Source: Campylobacter concisus ATCC 51562 (GTDB lineage: Bacteria > Campylobacterota > Campylobacteria > Campylobacterales > Campylobacteraceae). Taken from it: DNA of 38,040 nt. Shown here in pieces: positions 17,152-23,864 of the stretch; positions within the stretch are counted from its first letter, which is position 1, and every line of letters begins with the position of its first letter. Location of the stretch: contig NZ_ANNI01000005.1 in NCBI RefSeq assembly GCF_000466745.1, positions 1-38,040 on the forward strand, given 5' to 3'. The notes below the pieces were generated by a model. It was not told the DNA's origin. It saw only the letters and a program-made list of their open reading frames with translations, and made no database searches. A program made the position numbers and the translations under genes.

Positions 17152-17440
17152 TTTCGTGTCCTAATCTGTAAATTGTTCTTGTGCTGACGTTCGCTAGCTC
17201 TGCCACCCTTTTTTTGCTAAGCCCTTTTTGTTTTAGAGCCGTTGCAAGTTTTACCCTTGCTTGCTTTGTAGGGATAAATTTTGCTCCCTTAAGCCACTCG
17301 CAAATCATCACACAAAAACAAAGACGCAAAGCCTCATCATCAAGCGTTGCCACCTTTCTGACCAGCTCCACATCAATACGCTCAAAAATATACTCGATTT
17401 GTTTTGCCAAATCTACCCAATTTTGGCACTCTTTCACCAT
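17138..17440 (-). CDS. Helix-turn-helix protein between TerL and portal
   Basis: A 100-residue protein ending in a clear HTH: LKQKGLSKKRVAELANVSTR then TIYRLGHE (residues about 69-95). The N-terminal part is helical, with two cysteines in LCFCVMICEWL. The start overlaps TerL by 7 bp and the stop overlaps the portal start by 14 bp. It may bind phage DNA at packaging sites or regulate late genes. Its own first codons contain the 24-bp hairpin element also found before the capsid gene, which raises the possibility of autoregulation. Not a recognised family. Confidence 0.7.
   Translation of the reverse strand: MVKECQNWVDLAKQIEYIFERIDVELVRKVATLDDEALRLCFCVMICEWLKGAKFIPTKQARVKLATALKQKGLSKKRVAELANVSTRTIYRLGHENDER
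17405..17428 (-). repeat. 24-bp hairpin element, copy inside the HTH gene
   Basis: Identical over 24 bp to 8877-8900, with 7-bp arms TGCCAAA/TTTGGCA. Here it is coding (residues CQNWVDLA near the protein start). Identity at the DNA level in both coding and non-coding contexts argues for selection on the site itself. Confidence 0.6.
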
Positions 17441-18723
17441 GCGCCTCCGTCATCGTAGTTGATCGTGTTGATTTTTGCTGGCAATGGATCAAAAAACGTC
17501 AAAGCCAATGCATCGGCGAGGTCAGGGCTGAAGCCAAACTCTTTTTTGATATTTTCTTTTGGCAAGAGCAAATAACGCTCTTTTTTGTCATAATAAAAAC
17601 TAATAGTACTAAGCTGTTTTTTGAGCTTGTCGTTTGGCACGATACTAAGCAACCTAAATTTCTCTTTGAGTGTGAAATAAGCCTCTGCTCTCTTGTTGGC
17701 ATAAAGCTTTTCGTTTGTAGCTTTGTATGAAAATTTTGCCTCTCTGACTATACCACGCAAGCCAAAATCCACTAGAGTATCAAACACACCAGCACCAACA
17801 CCCACGCTATCGATAAAAATAGCGTCTGGCTTATCCTCACTTCTCTCATATATGCCAAAAATCTCCCTTGCTAAAGCTGTCACACTATCAAGCCGAAAAG
17901 TATAAAAGTTTGTGACGCCGTATCCTTGCCTAATACAAAGCACGCTTTCGTCATCACCCTCACGTGCCACATCTAGCCCCCAAACAATATTCGCCTTTTC
18001 GTTTGACATCTGCGTACTAAATGCGTTTTCAATGAGCGCAAGGTTAAATAGCACATTTGAGGTAGTATCTAAAAACTCGCCGTATATCTCTTGGCGCACT
18101 ACGTCGCTATCTATACCGCCAAGCTCTGCCACCATTTCGTCTATTTGTTCTTTTTTTAATAGTGGGTTATTGAAACTTGATATTTGATAATTTTTCCAGT
18201 CTTTATCTCCGCTCATCCCACGTTTAGCAAGGTCATAAAAGCGGTTCTTGCCTTTTGGCACGCCACCTATAAATGCTCTTGATTTTGGATTATCTAGTAG
18301 CATTGCTCTTATGGCGTTATCCCAAAGATAGGCGTCCTTTAGGATTATGCCAGCTTCGTTTAGGATCACTATATCGTAGCCAAAGCCCTCAATGTTTTCT
18401 GGGCGTTCTGCGCTTCTCATATCAAGGTAGCCCTCGCCGATGCTTAGCTTTTTATCTTGAGCGTGAAATTTATATAACTCTTTTGGTAGGGCTTTCAATT
18501 CAGGCAAAAAATAGCGTTCATAATATCTTTGTAGGTTTGACGTGATAGTATCTACCCAAAGCACCTTTTTGCCCTCTAAAAGCCACTCAATCGTAGCGTT
18601 TGCGATGCCCTTGGTAAATCCTACACGGCGCCCTTTCTCTATTGTAGTGAAGCGTGCACTATTCTCAAAAAAGACTTCTTTTTGCCACGGCGTATAGGTT
18701 AGGCTTAAATTTATATCGCTCAC
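17434..18723 (-). CDS. terL: Terminase large subunit (TerL)
   Basis: A 429-residue packaging ATPase-nuclease. It starts with GTG at 18723. The ATPase domain has a divergent Walker A (KGRRVGFTKG, residues 30-39) and Walker B with Asn before the catalytic Glu (IVILNEAG, about 118-125). Motif III-like FIGGVPKGKNRFYDL follows. The RNase-H-type nuclease has Asp251 (WGLDVAREGDD), Asp305 (IFIDSVGVGAG) and a C-terminal SPDLADALALTF with the third acidic site. It acts with TerS and the portal to cut and pump DNA. The GTG overlaps the stop of a 38-residue ORF (GTGA). Confidence 0.92.
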   Translation of the reverse strand: MSDINLSLTYTPWQKEVFFENSARFTTIEKGRRVGFTKGIANATIEWLLEGKKVLWVDTITSNLQRYYERYFLPELKALPKELYKFHAQDKKLSIGEGYLDMRSAERPENIEGFGYDIVILNEAGIILKDAYLWDNAIRAMLLDNPKSRAFIGGVPKGKNRFYDLAKRGMSGDKDWKNYQISSFNNPLLKKEQIDEMVAELGGIDSDVVRQEIYGEFLDTTSNVLFNLALIENAFSTQMSNEKANIVWGLDVAREGDDESVLCIRQGYGVTNFYTFRLDSVTALAREIFGIYERSEDKPDAIFIDSVGVGAGVFDTLVDFGLRGIVREAKFSYKATNEKLYANKRAEAYFTLKEKFRLLSIVPNDKLKKQLSTISFYYDKKERYLLLPKENIKKEFGFSPDLADALALTFFDPLPAKINTINYDDGGAW

Positions 18724-18836
18724 CCTGCCACCTTTTCAAATATCGCCTCAATAAAGAGCCAAACACAGATCACGCTTGCGATAGCCATACTTACGACTAC
18801 ACAAAAGACAATATCTGCCCAAGTGATTTTATTCAC
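18720..18836 (-). CDS. 38-residue single-pass membrane micro-protein between terS and terL
   Basis: A GTG start at 18836 with AGGAG 7 nt upstream, overlapping the terS end. The product is one membrane helix (ADIVFCVVVSMAIASVICVW) with a short LFIEAIFEKVAG tail. The stop overlaps the TerL GTG start (GTGA). Excellent ribosome site and tight coupling make it likely to be translated. Role unknown. Confidence 0.62.
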   Translation of the reverse strand: MNKITWADIVFCVVVSMAIASVICVWLFIEAIFEKVAG

Positions 18837-19359
18837 CCTTTAGCTCCTTTCTCTCAATGATTATTTTTTGCTCGCTTTGTACGTTTGCATTATTAATCTG
18901 TGTTGCAGCAACTCTTTGATTAACCCCAAGCGTTAAACTAGCCTTATCAATCATATCTTGTAGTGTTTTATAGTCGTTTGCATTAAGCTCCACTGGTTCA
19001 AAATTTTGTACTCCATCACCCACACCAACTTTTTCAAATTTAGTATTTTTATCTAGCATATCCATCACTCGATTAAGATTTTTTTGCGTAGCATTAAATA
19101 TTAATCCGCGGTTATATGCTTCATCTTTAGCAGTGCTCAAAATACTGCTCATTTCTATTTCTGATTTTTGAGTTTGTGCCGATAACAGCGTTATTTGAGC
19201 TTCAACTAAATGCTCATTTTTTGGCGTTAATCCTTTGAGTAAATTAGCCACAGTGCCATTTGATACGCTATGTTTTTTTGCTAGCTCCCTTTGTGAAAAT
19301 TTACCTGTATGAAAGTCGGCCAAAATTTTTTCTTTTATCACCTCTGTTATCTTCGCCAT
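18829..19359 (-). CDS. terS: Terminase small subunit (TerS)
   Basis: A 176-residue DNA-binding packaging protein. The N-terminal HTH (FSQRELAKKHSVSNGTVANL, residues about 21-40) is the recognition module. A central helical region (about 60-130) would form the oligomer and the C-terminus is polar. Length and position immediately before terL fit. It recognises the packaging site and hands DNA to TerL. The start shares the stop region of the DUF1064 gene. Confidence 0.85.
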   Translation of the reverse strand: MAKITEVIKEKILADFHTGKFSQRELAKKHSVSNGTVANLLKGLTPKNEHLVEAQITLLSAQTQKSEIEMSSILSTAKDEAYNRGLIFNATQKNLNRVMDMLDKNTKFEKVGVGDGVQNFEPVELNANDYKTLQDMIDKASLTLGVNQRVAATQINNANVQSEQKIIIERKELKGE

Positions 19360-19739
19360 TAATAAATCCTAAACTCGCCCTCTATTACTCCAAGGGCTAT
19401 TTTTCTCTCTAGCAGTTTTCGTTTCAGCTTGAAAACGTCCGTTTGCATTCCCTTTACGTCCTCAATGATGCGTGTGCCATCTTTAAGACGATAAGTAAAA
19501 TCTGCTATGTATCTGATCTCACGCACGGTTCTAAAACCTTGCTTGGTTGTTTCATCTGATATTGTGTAGCTAGGCATTAACACAAACGGCACTTGTCGGT
19601 TTAGTTCGCTTATCTCGCCTACTCGTTGTAAGGTTTCTAGCTCTTTATTTCTACGCCACTCTTTGGCACTATCAAAGCCTTTAGTCCTTCGGTTGTGGTA
19701 TTTGTTCCTAACAATCGCCGAAACGTTGCCAATTTTCAT
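19359..19739 (-). CDS. DUF1064 PD-(D/E)XK endonuclease
   Basis: A 126-residue protein of the DUF1064 family. Active-site pattern: Glu27 in SAKEW, Asp80 in YIADFTY, and IIEDVKG with Asp94-x-Lys96. Members are phage nucleases thought to resolve branched DNA before packaging, which fits its place next to terS. The first 32 bp overlap the HNH gene. Reaction inferred from family. Confidence 0.85.
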   Translation of the reverse strand: MKIGNVSAIVRNKYHNRRTKGFDSAKEWRRNKELETLQRVGEISELNRQVPFVLMPSYTISDETTKQGFRTVREIRYIADFTYRLKDGTRIIEDVKGMQTDVFKLKRKLLERKIALGVIEGEFRIY

Positions 19740-19968
19740 CTGCTACCTCCTCGTATTTTTCTATACTCTCGTGTTTGTGAGCGTGACACCATTGATGACA
19801 CTCTCTACAAACGGCTATTTGCTTGCTGTCGTCCTTATCTGCTCCAAATCTGCCATATCTTACGTGGTGGCACTCTATGCTTTGTTGCTTCTCGCATATT
19901 TGGCAAAGTGGATATGCTTCAAGTAGTCTTAGTTGGTAGGCTCTATTTTCGCTTCTTGCCAATCTCAA
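19708..19968 (-). CDS. HNH-type endonuclease
   Basis: An 86-residue small zinc/HNH protein: CQIC (about 22-25), IECHHVRYGR, then CRECHQWCHAH. It starts with TTG at 19968, which overlaps the methyltransferase stop, with AGGGGG upstream. HNH proteins next to terminases often assist packaging cuts in phages, so it may cooperate with TerS/TerL; this is inferred from context. Confidence 0.82.
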   Translation of the reverse strand: MRLARSENRAYQLRLLEAYPLCQICEKQQSIECHHVRYGRFGADKDDSKQIAVCRECHQWCHAHKHESIEKYEEVADENWQRFGDC

Positions 19969-19977
19969 AATAGCCCC
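19965..19977. repeat. Direct repeat flanking the Dam-like gene, downstream copy
   Basis: TCAAAATAGCCCC at the stop/start junction of the Dam-like and HNH genes is identical to 20807-20819. Each copy encodes GLF-stop plus a ribosome site for the next gene. Confidence 0.6.
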
Positions 19978-20807
19978 CTTGATCCGCTCTTATAAATCAT
20001 ATAATCAATCTTCGCTTGTTCATTATTATTATTTAACCTTGCTTGTTTCAGACTGTACCCCTTAAAAGCTTCATCGCCATACTCTACTAGGTCGTCTATG
20101 TATGGCAAAATGTCGCTATTTTCACTTGAGAAAAATATAAAAGGTTCTCGCACTAGTCTAATTAGCTTTAAGAAGTCGCGTAGCCCCCAAAAGCATTTAT
20201 AGCCTGCTTTATTTGTTTGTAAATATGGTGGGTCTAAAACCAATACAACATCTTTATTTTCAAATTCTTTTATCAGCTCCATTGCTTCTTTGTGGGCTAT
20301 CTCAACGCCTTTTAAATAACTATTTTTTTGATATAAAGGCATTTTTGGGCTGGTTGCAAAAAATGTTTTCTCTTTTTTAAATTCATCTTTATTATGAGCA
20401 TATTTGGCACTAAAAAGAAGGTTTGAGCTGAGCGTTAGCCAGTCGATAAAATATCCTCTCTTTATATACTCATCTATGATTTTTATAATTTTTTCTCTAT
20501 CCTCCTCACTTACTTTTTCATTCTTTTTATATTTTTTTGTGATAGGCTCTATTGTCTGTAAAATCTCGTTTGTTGTCTCTATATTTGCCAGCCTCTCGCT
20601 GTAATTATCGTAGTCGTTATAAATTACCCTTGCATTAGGATAAATTTGTTTTATATTGTGACTAAGTAGTCCAGAGCCACCAAAGGCGTCGATAAAAATT
20701 CCATTTCGGTATGCTCTAAACTCGTCTTTTATAAGCTCTCTAAATTGCTTAATAAAGTTTCTTTTTTGTCCTTGAAATGGCAAAGGGGCAGCGTTAAATG
20801 TATTCAT
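19965..20807 (-). CDS. D12-class adenine-N6 DNA methyltransferase (Dam-like)
   Basis: A 280-residue N6-adenine methyltransferase from ATG 20807. AdoMet-binding elements: PFQGQKRNF (about 10-18) and FIDAFGGSGL (about 38-47). The catalytic motif is DPPY (Asp192) in LVLDPPYLQT. The C-terminus ends EQAKIDYMIYKSG. It would methylate adenines in phage DNA, plausibly against host restriction; target unknown. No restriction gene is nearby. The gene is flanked by a 13-bp direct repeat (TCAAAATAGCCCC at 19965 and 20807), suggesting cassette insertion. Confidence 0.9.
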   Translation of the reverse strand: MNTFNAAPLPFQGQKRNFIKQFRELIKDEFRAYRNGIFIDAFGGSGLLSHNIKQIYPNARVIYNDYDNYSERLANIETTNEILQTIEPITKKYKKNEKVSEEDREKIIKIIDEYIKRGYFIDWLTLSSNLLFSAKYAHNKDEFKKEKTFFATSPKMPLYQKNSYLKGVEIAHKEAMELIKEFENKDVVLVLDPPYLQTNKAGYKCFWGLRDFLKLIRLVREPFIFFSSENSDILPYIDDLVEYGDEAFKGYSLKQARLNNNNEQAKIDYMIYKSGSRGLF

Positions 20808-20819
20808 CAAAATAGCCCC
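20807..20819. repeat. Direct repeat flanking the Dam-like gene, upstream copy
   Basis: TCAAAATAGCCCC at the stop/start junction of the 60-codon ORF and the Dam-like gene, identical to 19965-19977. Confidence 0.6.
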
Positions 20820-20989
20820 TTTGTGTCATCGTCCTTGTGCTTCTCGTTCCACTTTCTCATTATTTCAAGCACTCCGCTTGCATCCTTACGGCTTATTTCG
20901 AAGCTATCAAGTATCTTTTTGTTTTCGTCTGCTACCTTTGCGATTATGCTAGCTCCGCTTTCGGCTATTGTGATATATATGGCTTTTAT
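20807..20989 (-). CDS. 60-codon ORF with probable AUA start, between two methyltransferases
   Basis: An open frame fills the gap between the m5C methyltransferase stop and the Dam start. It reads IKAIYITIAESGASIIAKVA and continues with helical, charged residues, ending KGLF. There is no ATG, GTG or TTG near its beginning. An ATA codon sits exactly where an ATGA overlap would be (ATAA, overlapping the TAA stop), with GGAG upstream. Either AUA is used, or an ATG has been lost by mutation. Function unknown. Confidence 0.5.
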   Translation of the reverse strand: MKAIYITIAESGASIIAKVADENKKILDSFEISRKDASGVLEIMRKWNEKHKDDDTKGLF

Positions 20990-21597
20990 CTGCTCTCCAA
21001 GTAACGTTCAAATATCTTTTTGCCTATCTCGTAATCAACTTCGTTTCTTATGGCTTGACGTTTGTTTTTTATCTTAAATTCGTCTAAGCTAAAATCTTTA
21101 AAGTCTGCATTTTTTACGTGCTTTATCACTCTAAAGGATGGAGTATTTATCCCATCAAGTGCAAAACTACTCCAAAAATAATGCCTACCTATCTCAGTGG
21201 TCGGCTTTATGAGTGGCTCGTAATATGGCAATACATTCTCAACTACAAAAGCCTTTTTGCAAAACGTCTTAAGATAAGATATAAGCTCATAAAGCCTAAA
21301 ATCTGGCAAAACTCTCGTTGCCTCATTGCGTGAGTTATTACAAAAATTTAGCCTGCTGTGACTTTGGCACGGAGGGCTAGCCCATATAAAATCAAAATCT
21401 AAGTAATTTGTAGCAGCATAGTCCCAAGCGTCGCCTACTATCACATTGTCGTTTGGATAGCGTTTTGCATAAGCTTTAGCTATTTCAGGATCAAACTCAA
21501 CGGCTGTTACTTCTATGCTTATGCCTTTTTCTTTTGCTATGTCGTCCCAAAACTTGCGATTACCACCAAGTCCTGCAAAAAGGTTAAGTATTTTCAT
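20986..21597 (-). CDS. C5-cytosine DNA methyltransferase
   Basis: A 203-residue m5C methyltransferase. Motif I LNLFAGLGG (4-12), motif IV SPPCQSHS with catalytic Cys77, and motif VI VVENV (Glu120). It is short, with only a small C-terminal recognition part (residues about 140-203), and the usual motif IX/X layout is not clear. It may thus be a minimal phage enzyme. It is likely used to protect phage DNA. Start overlaps the upstream stop (TAATG). Confidence 0.88.
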   Translation of the reverse strand: MKILNLFAGLGGNRKFWDDIAKEKGISIEVTAVEFDPEIAKAYAKRYPNDNVIVGDAWDYAATNYLDFDFIWASPPCQSHSRLNFCNNSRNEATRVLPDFRLYELISYLKTFCKKAFVVENVLPYYEPLIKPTTEIGRHYFWSSFALDGINTPSFRVIKHVKNADFKDFSLDEFKIKNKRQAIRNEVDYEIGKKIFERYLESR

Positions 21598-22223
21598 TAC
21601 GCGCCGATCCTTTTTATCACACCCGCCACTATCGACTTAATGGGCGATTTTTGCGCCGTTAGGGCTTTAAATTTAGCCACGCCCATAAACTTGCCGTCGT
21701 TATCTCCGCCGATAAAATATACCGGCTCGTTTCCGCCTACGCCGTTAAAGCCATTATTCGCCTCGCTCTCACCGATTAGATAATCGGGACAAATTTGCGG
21801 GGTTTTCGCGTAAATCTTATAAAGCTTGGCAAAGTCCCACTTTTTAAAATTCTCCCAGTCTTGCCCTTCTAGGTTGCAAACCTTTACCCAGCCACCCCTA
21901 GCACGCACTACTGACATTATCGCTCCGTCTTTAAAGCACACGCTACGATAAGGTCCGTAGCGTCTTATCGCGTAAGCTAACTCGTCTAACGCTTTTTGCG
22001 CTTTGTCGCCCTCGTCTCCGTTGAGCGCTTCTAAAATTTCCGCCGATGTAGGCATCGTAGGATATTTTCGCGTTTGTCTGACTAGTTTTAGTGCCGCGGC
22101 TAATTCGCTCGCCTCATAACCCATTAGGTCCTCAAAATAAAGTGCAATCACGGCTTTGCTTAAATTTGCTCCGTAATACTCCACTGTTGGCATAAATACG
22201 CCGTAAAATTCTTGTATCGTCAT
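21597..22223 (-). CDS. Helicase-loader-like replication protein (DUF6475-like)
   Basis: A 208-residue protein following the initiator with an ATGA overlap, like lambda O then P. The N-terminal helical domain (EFYGVFMPTVEYYGANLSKA, then EASELAAALKLVRQTRKYPTMPTSAEILEAL) is the pattern of phage loader/DUF6475-type proteins. The remainder includes RARGGWVKVCN and WENFKKWDF. Presumed role: bring host DnaB to the origin. Base composition is visibly richer in G+C and CG dinucleotides than in the structural genes, hinting at a different source. Confidence 0.68.
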   Translation of the reverse strand: MTIQEFYGVFMPTVEYYGANLSKAVIALYFEDLMGYEASELAAALKLVRQTRKYPTMPTSAEILEALNGDEGDKAQKALDELAYAIRRYGPYRSVCFKDGAIMSVVRARGGWVKVCNLEGQDWENFKKWDFAKLYKIYAKTPQICPDYLIGESEANNGFNGVGGNEPVYFIGGDNDGKFMGVAKFKALTAQKSPIKSIVAGVIKRIGA

Positions 22224-23065
22224 TGAAAATCTCCTACTAAGTCACTTCGCCCATTTTTTATCATTTCTTTAGCTAGCTCCTTAAATGCCGCCATTGTGTT
22301 TAGCGTGCCTTGTTTTAGTCCGTGAGGGTTATCATCGCTTACTCCTTGCGTGCCACTAGTCGCCTTTACGCCGTAACTAGGCTTTGGCTTAAACACCCCT
22401 TGCCACTCATTACGCATCGCTTCTCTTAGGCACTCATTGACGTCTATACCATCGTTCGCCCACTTAGCCCACTCGCTAAATTTCATCTCGATACCCTTTT
22501 GTGTCAATTTTTCCCTGCGCTCTTTCTTGTAGGCTAGGTATTGCTCCCAAAGTGCAGGGTCGAGAAAATCAGGCAAACTCGGTTTAGGGGGTAAGGGGGT
22601 ATTGTTAAAAGCTTGTAATTTTAAGGCTTGTAATTGATTATTGCTTGTATTATTCATTCGCGCGCATACATTATATGGCGGACGTTGGATTTCCCGTTCG
22701 CGGACGTTGGATTTTCCGTCGGCGACCTGATTTTCTCCGTCGGCGGACGTTGGATTTCCCGTTCGCGGACGAGCTGCGTTTTCTAGGGCTACGATCTTAA
22801 TTTTTCGATTAGTTACTACCGCGCCGAATTTTTGCAATTCAACCTCGATGTAACCTAGATTTTTTAATTTTGTTACACCAGAGCTAGCCCAATCTTTAGA
22901 CTTGCCCAATTTCTCGCCTAAATACTCGTTAGACGCGTAACAATAGCCCTCTTTTGCTGACAAGGAGGATATTAAGATCAACAGCCTAAGCTCGTTTTGT
23001 ATCCTTTCATCAAATAGCCAAGAGTTAAAACAAACGGCATACCCATTTTGTAAATTATCGCTCAT
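22220..23065 (-). CDS. Replication initiator (lambda-O-like), winged-helix N-terminus
   Basis: A 281-residue protein from ATG 23065 (MSDNLQNGY), which overlaps the preceding micro-ORF as ATGA and has AAAGGG upstream. Residues about 1-95 form a replisome-organizer-type winged helix (RIQNELRLLILISSLSA, YLGEKLGKSKDWASSGVTKL, NLGYIEVE). Residues about 98-130 are a polar linker encoded by four tandem 22-bp DNA repeats. The C-terminal part (about 155-225, SLPDFLDPALWEQYLAYKKE and KFSEWAKWANDGI) probably contacts the loader. It would bind the iterons within its own gene and start phage replication. Confidence 0.75.
   Translation of the reverse strand: MSDNLQNGYAVCFNSWLFDERIQNELRLLILISSLSAKEGYCYASNEYLGEKLGKSKDWASSGVTKLKNLGYIEVELQKFGAVVTNRKIKIVALENAARPRTGNPTSADGENQVADGKSNVREREIQRPPYNVCARMNNTSNNQLQALKLQAFNNTPLPPKPSLPDFLDPALWEQYLAYKKERREKLTQKGIEMKFSEWAKWANDGIDVNECLREAMRNEWQGVFKPKPSYGVKATSGTQGVSDDNPHGLKQGTLNTMAAFKELAKEMIKNGRSDLVGDFQ
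22599..22658. other. AT-rich tract next to iterons, candidate DNA-unwinding element
   Basis: About 60 bp of AT-rich DNA inside the initiator gene, with GCTTGTAATT at 22611 and 22626 and GCTTGTATTATT at 22643. It lies 20 bp from the iteron array, as the unwinding element does in lambda ori. Confidence 0.55.
22678..22771. repeat. ori: Four tandem 21-22-bp iterons: candidate phage replication origin
   Basis: Units begin at 22678, 22700, 22722 and 22743, with a partial fifth at 22765. Consensus start GCGGACGTTGGATTT, then YCCGT; units 1 and 4 are identical and unit 3 is divergent (GCGACCTGATTTTCTCC). The array is in frame inside the initiator gene. It is much richer in GC than its surroundings. 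Confidence 0.75.
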
Positions 23066-23148
23066 CTTAGCCCTTTCCAAATTTCAATAAATGTGTCAAG
23101 TATTATGATCGCACAAAGAGCCATCGTAAAATACAAGGGATTATCCAT
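23062..23148 (-). CDS. 28-residue single-pass membrane micro-protein
   Basis: ATG at 23148 with AAGGA upstream. The product begins MDNPLYFTMALCAIIILDTF and ends IEIWKGLR. It is coupled upstream (TAATG with the winged-helix gene) and downstream (ATGA with the initiator). Very short, but both overlaps and the ribosome site favour translation, perhaps mainly to couple the genes. Confidence 0.5.
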   Translation of the reverse strand: MDNPLYFTMALCAIIILDTFIEIWKGLR

Positions 23149-23417
23149 TACGCTATCCTTTCGGTGGGTTTTAGTATCGATGTGCTGCACCCGCTTATTG
23201 CGTCTTTTTTTGATCCGATCTCTATCAGGAAGCCGCGCGCTATTAGCTCATTAACACGGCCGCAAACGCTATTTATTGCTACGTTATACCAACGCGCTAT
23301 TTCTTGTCTTGTCGCACCCTCTTTATGCTCGCAAAACATTTCATAAACGGCTCTACGTTTGCCGCTTAGCTCTGGTTTTAGTTTGTTATATGCCTCTAGG
23401 CTGTTACTCGCTACCAT
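23148..23417 (-). CDS. Winged-helix DNA-binding protein heading the replication/late train
   Basis: An 89-residue protein from ATG 23417 (AAGGAG 7 nt upstream; a TTG lies just before). Residues about 20-75 form a winged helix: KRRAVYEMFCEHKEGATRQE, IARWYNVAINSVCGRVNELI, ARGFLIEIGSKKD. It is the first gene of the minus-strand train, so it may regulate its own promoter in the 86-bp divergent gap to 23504, or take part in replication. A hairpin-like TATCT-TTC-AGATA lies in that gap. Confidence 0.72.
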   Translation of the reverse strand: MVASNSLEAYNKLKPELSGKRRAVYEMFCEHKEGATRQEIARWYNVAINSVCGRVNELIARGFLIEIGSKKDAISGCSTSILKPTERIA

Positions 23418-23503
23418 CAAAATGCTCCTTAAAGCTATCTTTCAGATAAGCCCTTTTAAAATTTCTAAGCGACCAAGCCAAGAAATCCATAAAAAGGACT
23501 TAT

Positions 23504-23677
23504 ATGACAGATAAAGAGATAGTTTTAGAACTCACAAAAGCTTTACTAGAAAAGCAATCGCAAGTTAACGATGTTTTTAAAAACCCTGCTACCGCAGGTA
23601 AAGTAGTAGCCAAGATTTTTAACACCATTGCTGAAAATATTAAGCCTGCACTAGACAAGCTCAAAGATCATAATTAG
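23504..23677 (+). CDS. 57-residue hypothetical protein
   Basis: ATG at 23504 with AAAAAGGA upstream. The product begins MTDKEIVLELTKALLEKQSQ and ends LKDHN; helical and charged, without membrane segments. It is transcribed away from the replication train. Its end overlaps the convergent 50-residue ORF by 17 bp. Function unknown. Confidence 0.62.
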   Translation: MTDKEIVLELTKALLEKQSQVNDVFKNPATAGKVVAKIFNTIAENIKPALDKLKDHN

Positions 23678-23813
23678 CTCTCATAGAGCAGTAACTAGCT
23701 AACATTTTTACCATCTTGTCTTGGTCGTCTTGAGGGAGTTTGTTAAGCTCTTTAAGCATCTTTTTAAGCGACTTTCTAAAATCTTTCTCTTTCTTTTTTT
23801 CTACTTCACTCAT
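23661..23813 (-). CDS. 50-residue Lys-rich hypothetical protein
   Basis: ATG at 23813 with AAGGAG 8 nt upstream. The product begins MSEVEKKKEKDFRKSLKKML and ends RANYDL; helical and basic. It is divergent from the 106-residue gene. The strong ribosome site supports it. Function unknown. Confidence 0.58.
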   Translation of the reverse strand: MSEVEKKKEKDFRKSLKKMLKELNKLPQDDQDKMVKMLASYCSMRANYDL

Positions 23814-23841
23814 TTTTTGATCTCCTTAACATTTTTGTTGT

Positions 23842-23847
23842 TATAAT
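23842..23847 (+). promoter_or_regulatory. -10 box of the 106-residue gene
   Basis: TATAAT preceded by a T-rich stretch, as in Campylobacter sigma-70 promoters, 18 bp before the ATG at 23865. The AAAGGA ribosome site falls inside the very short leader. Confidence 0.5.
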
Positions 23848-23864
23848 CTCCCAAAGGATTATTA

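Noticed and set aside
22590-22602. GGGGG runs in the initiator gene as a phase-variation tract
   Set aside because: There are only two runs of five G, too short for the long tracts used by Campylobacter contingency genes.
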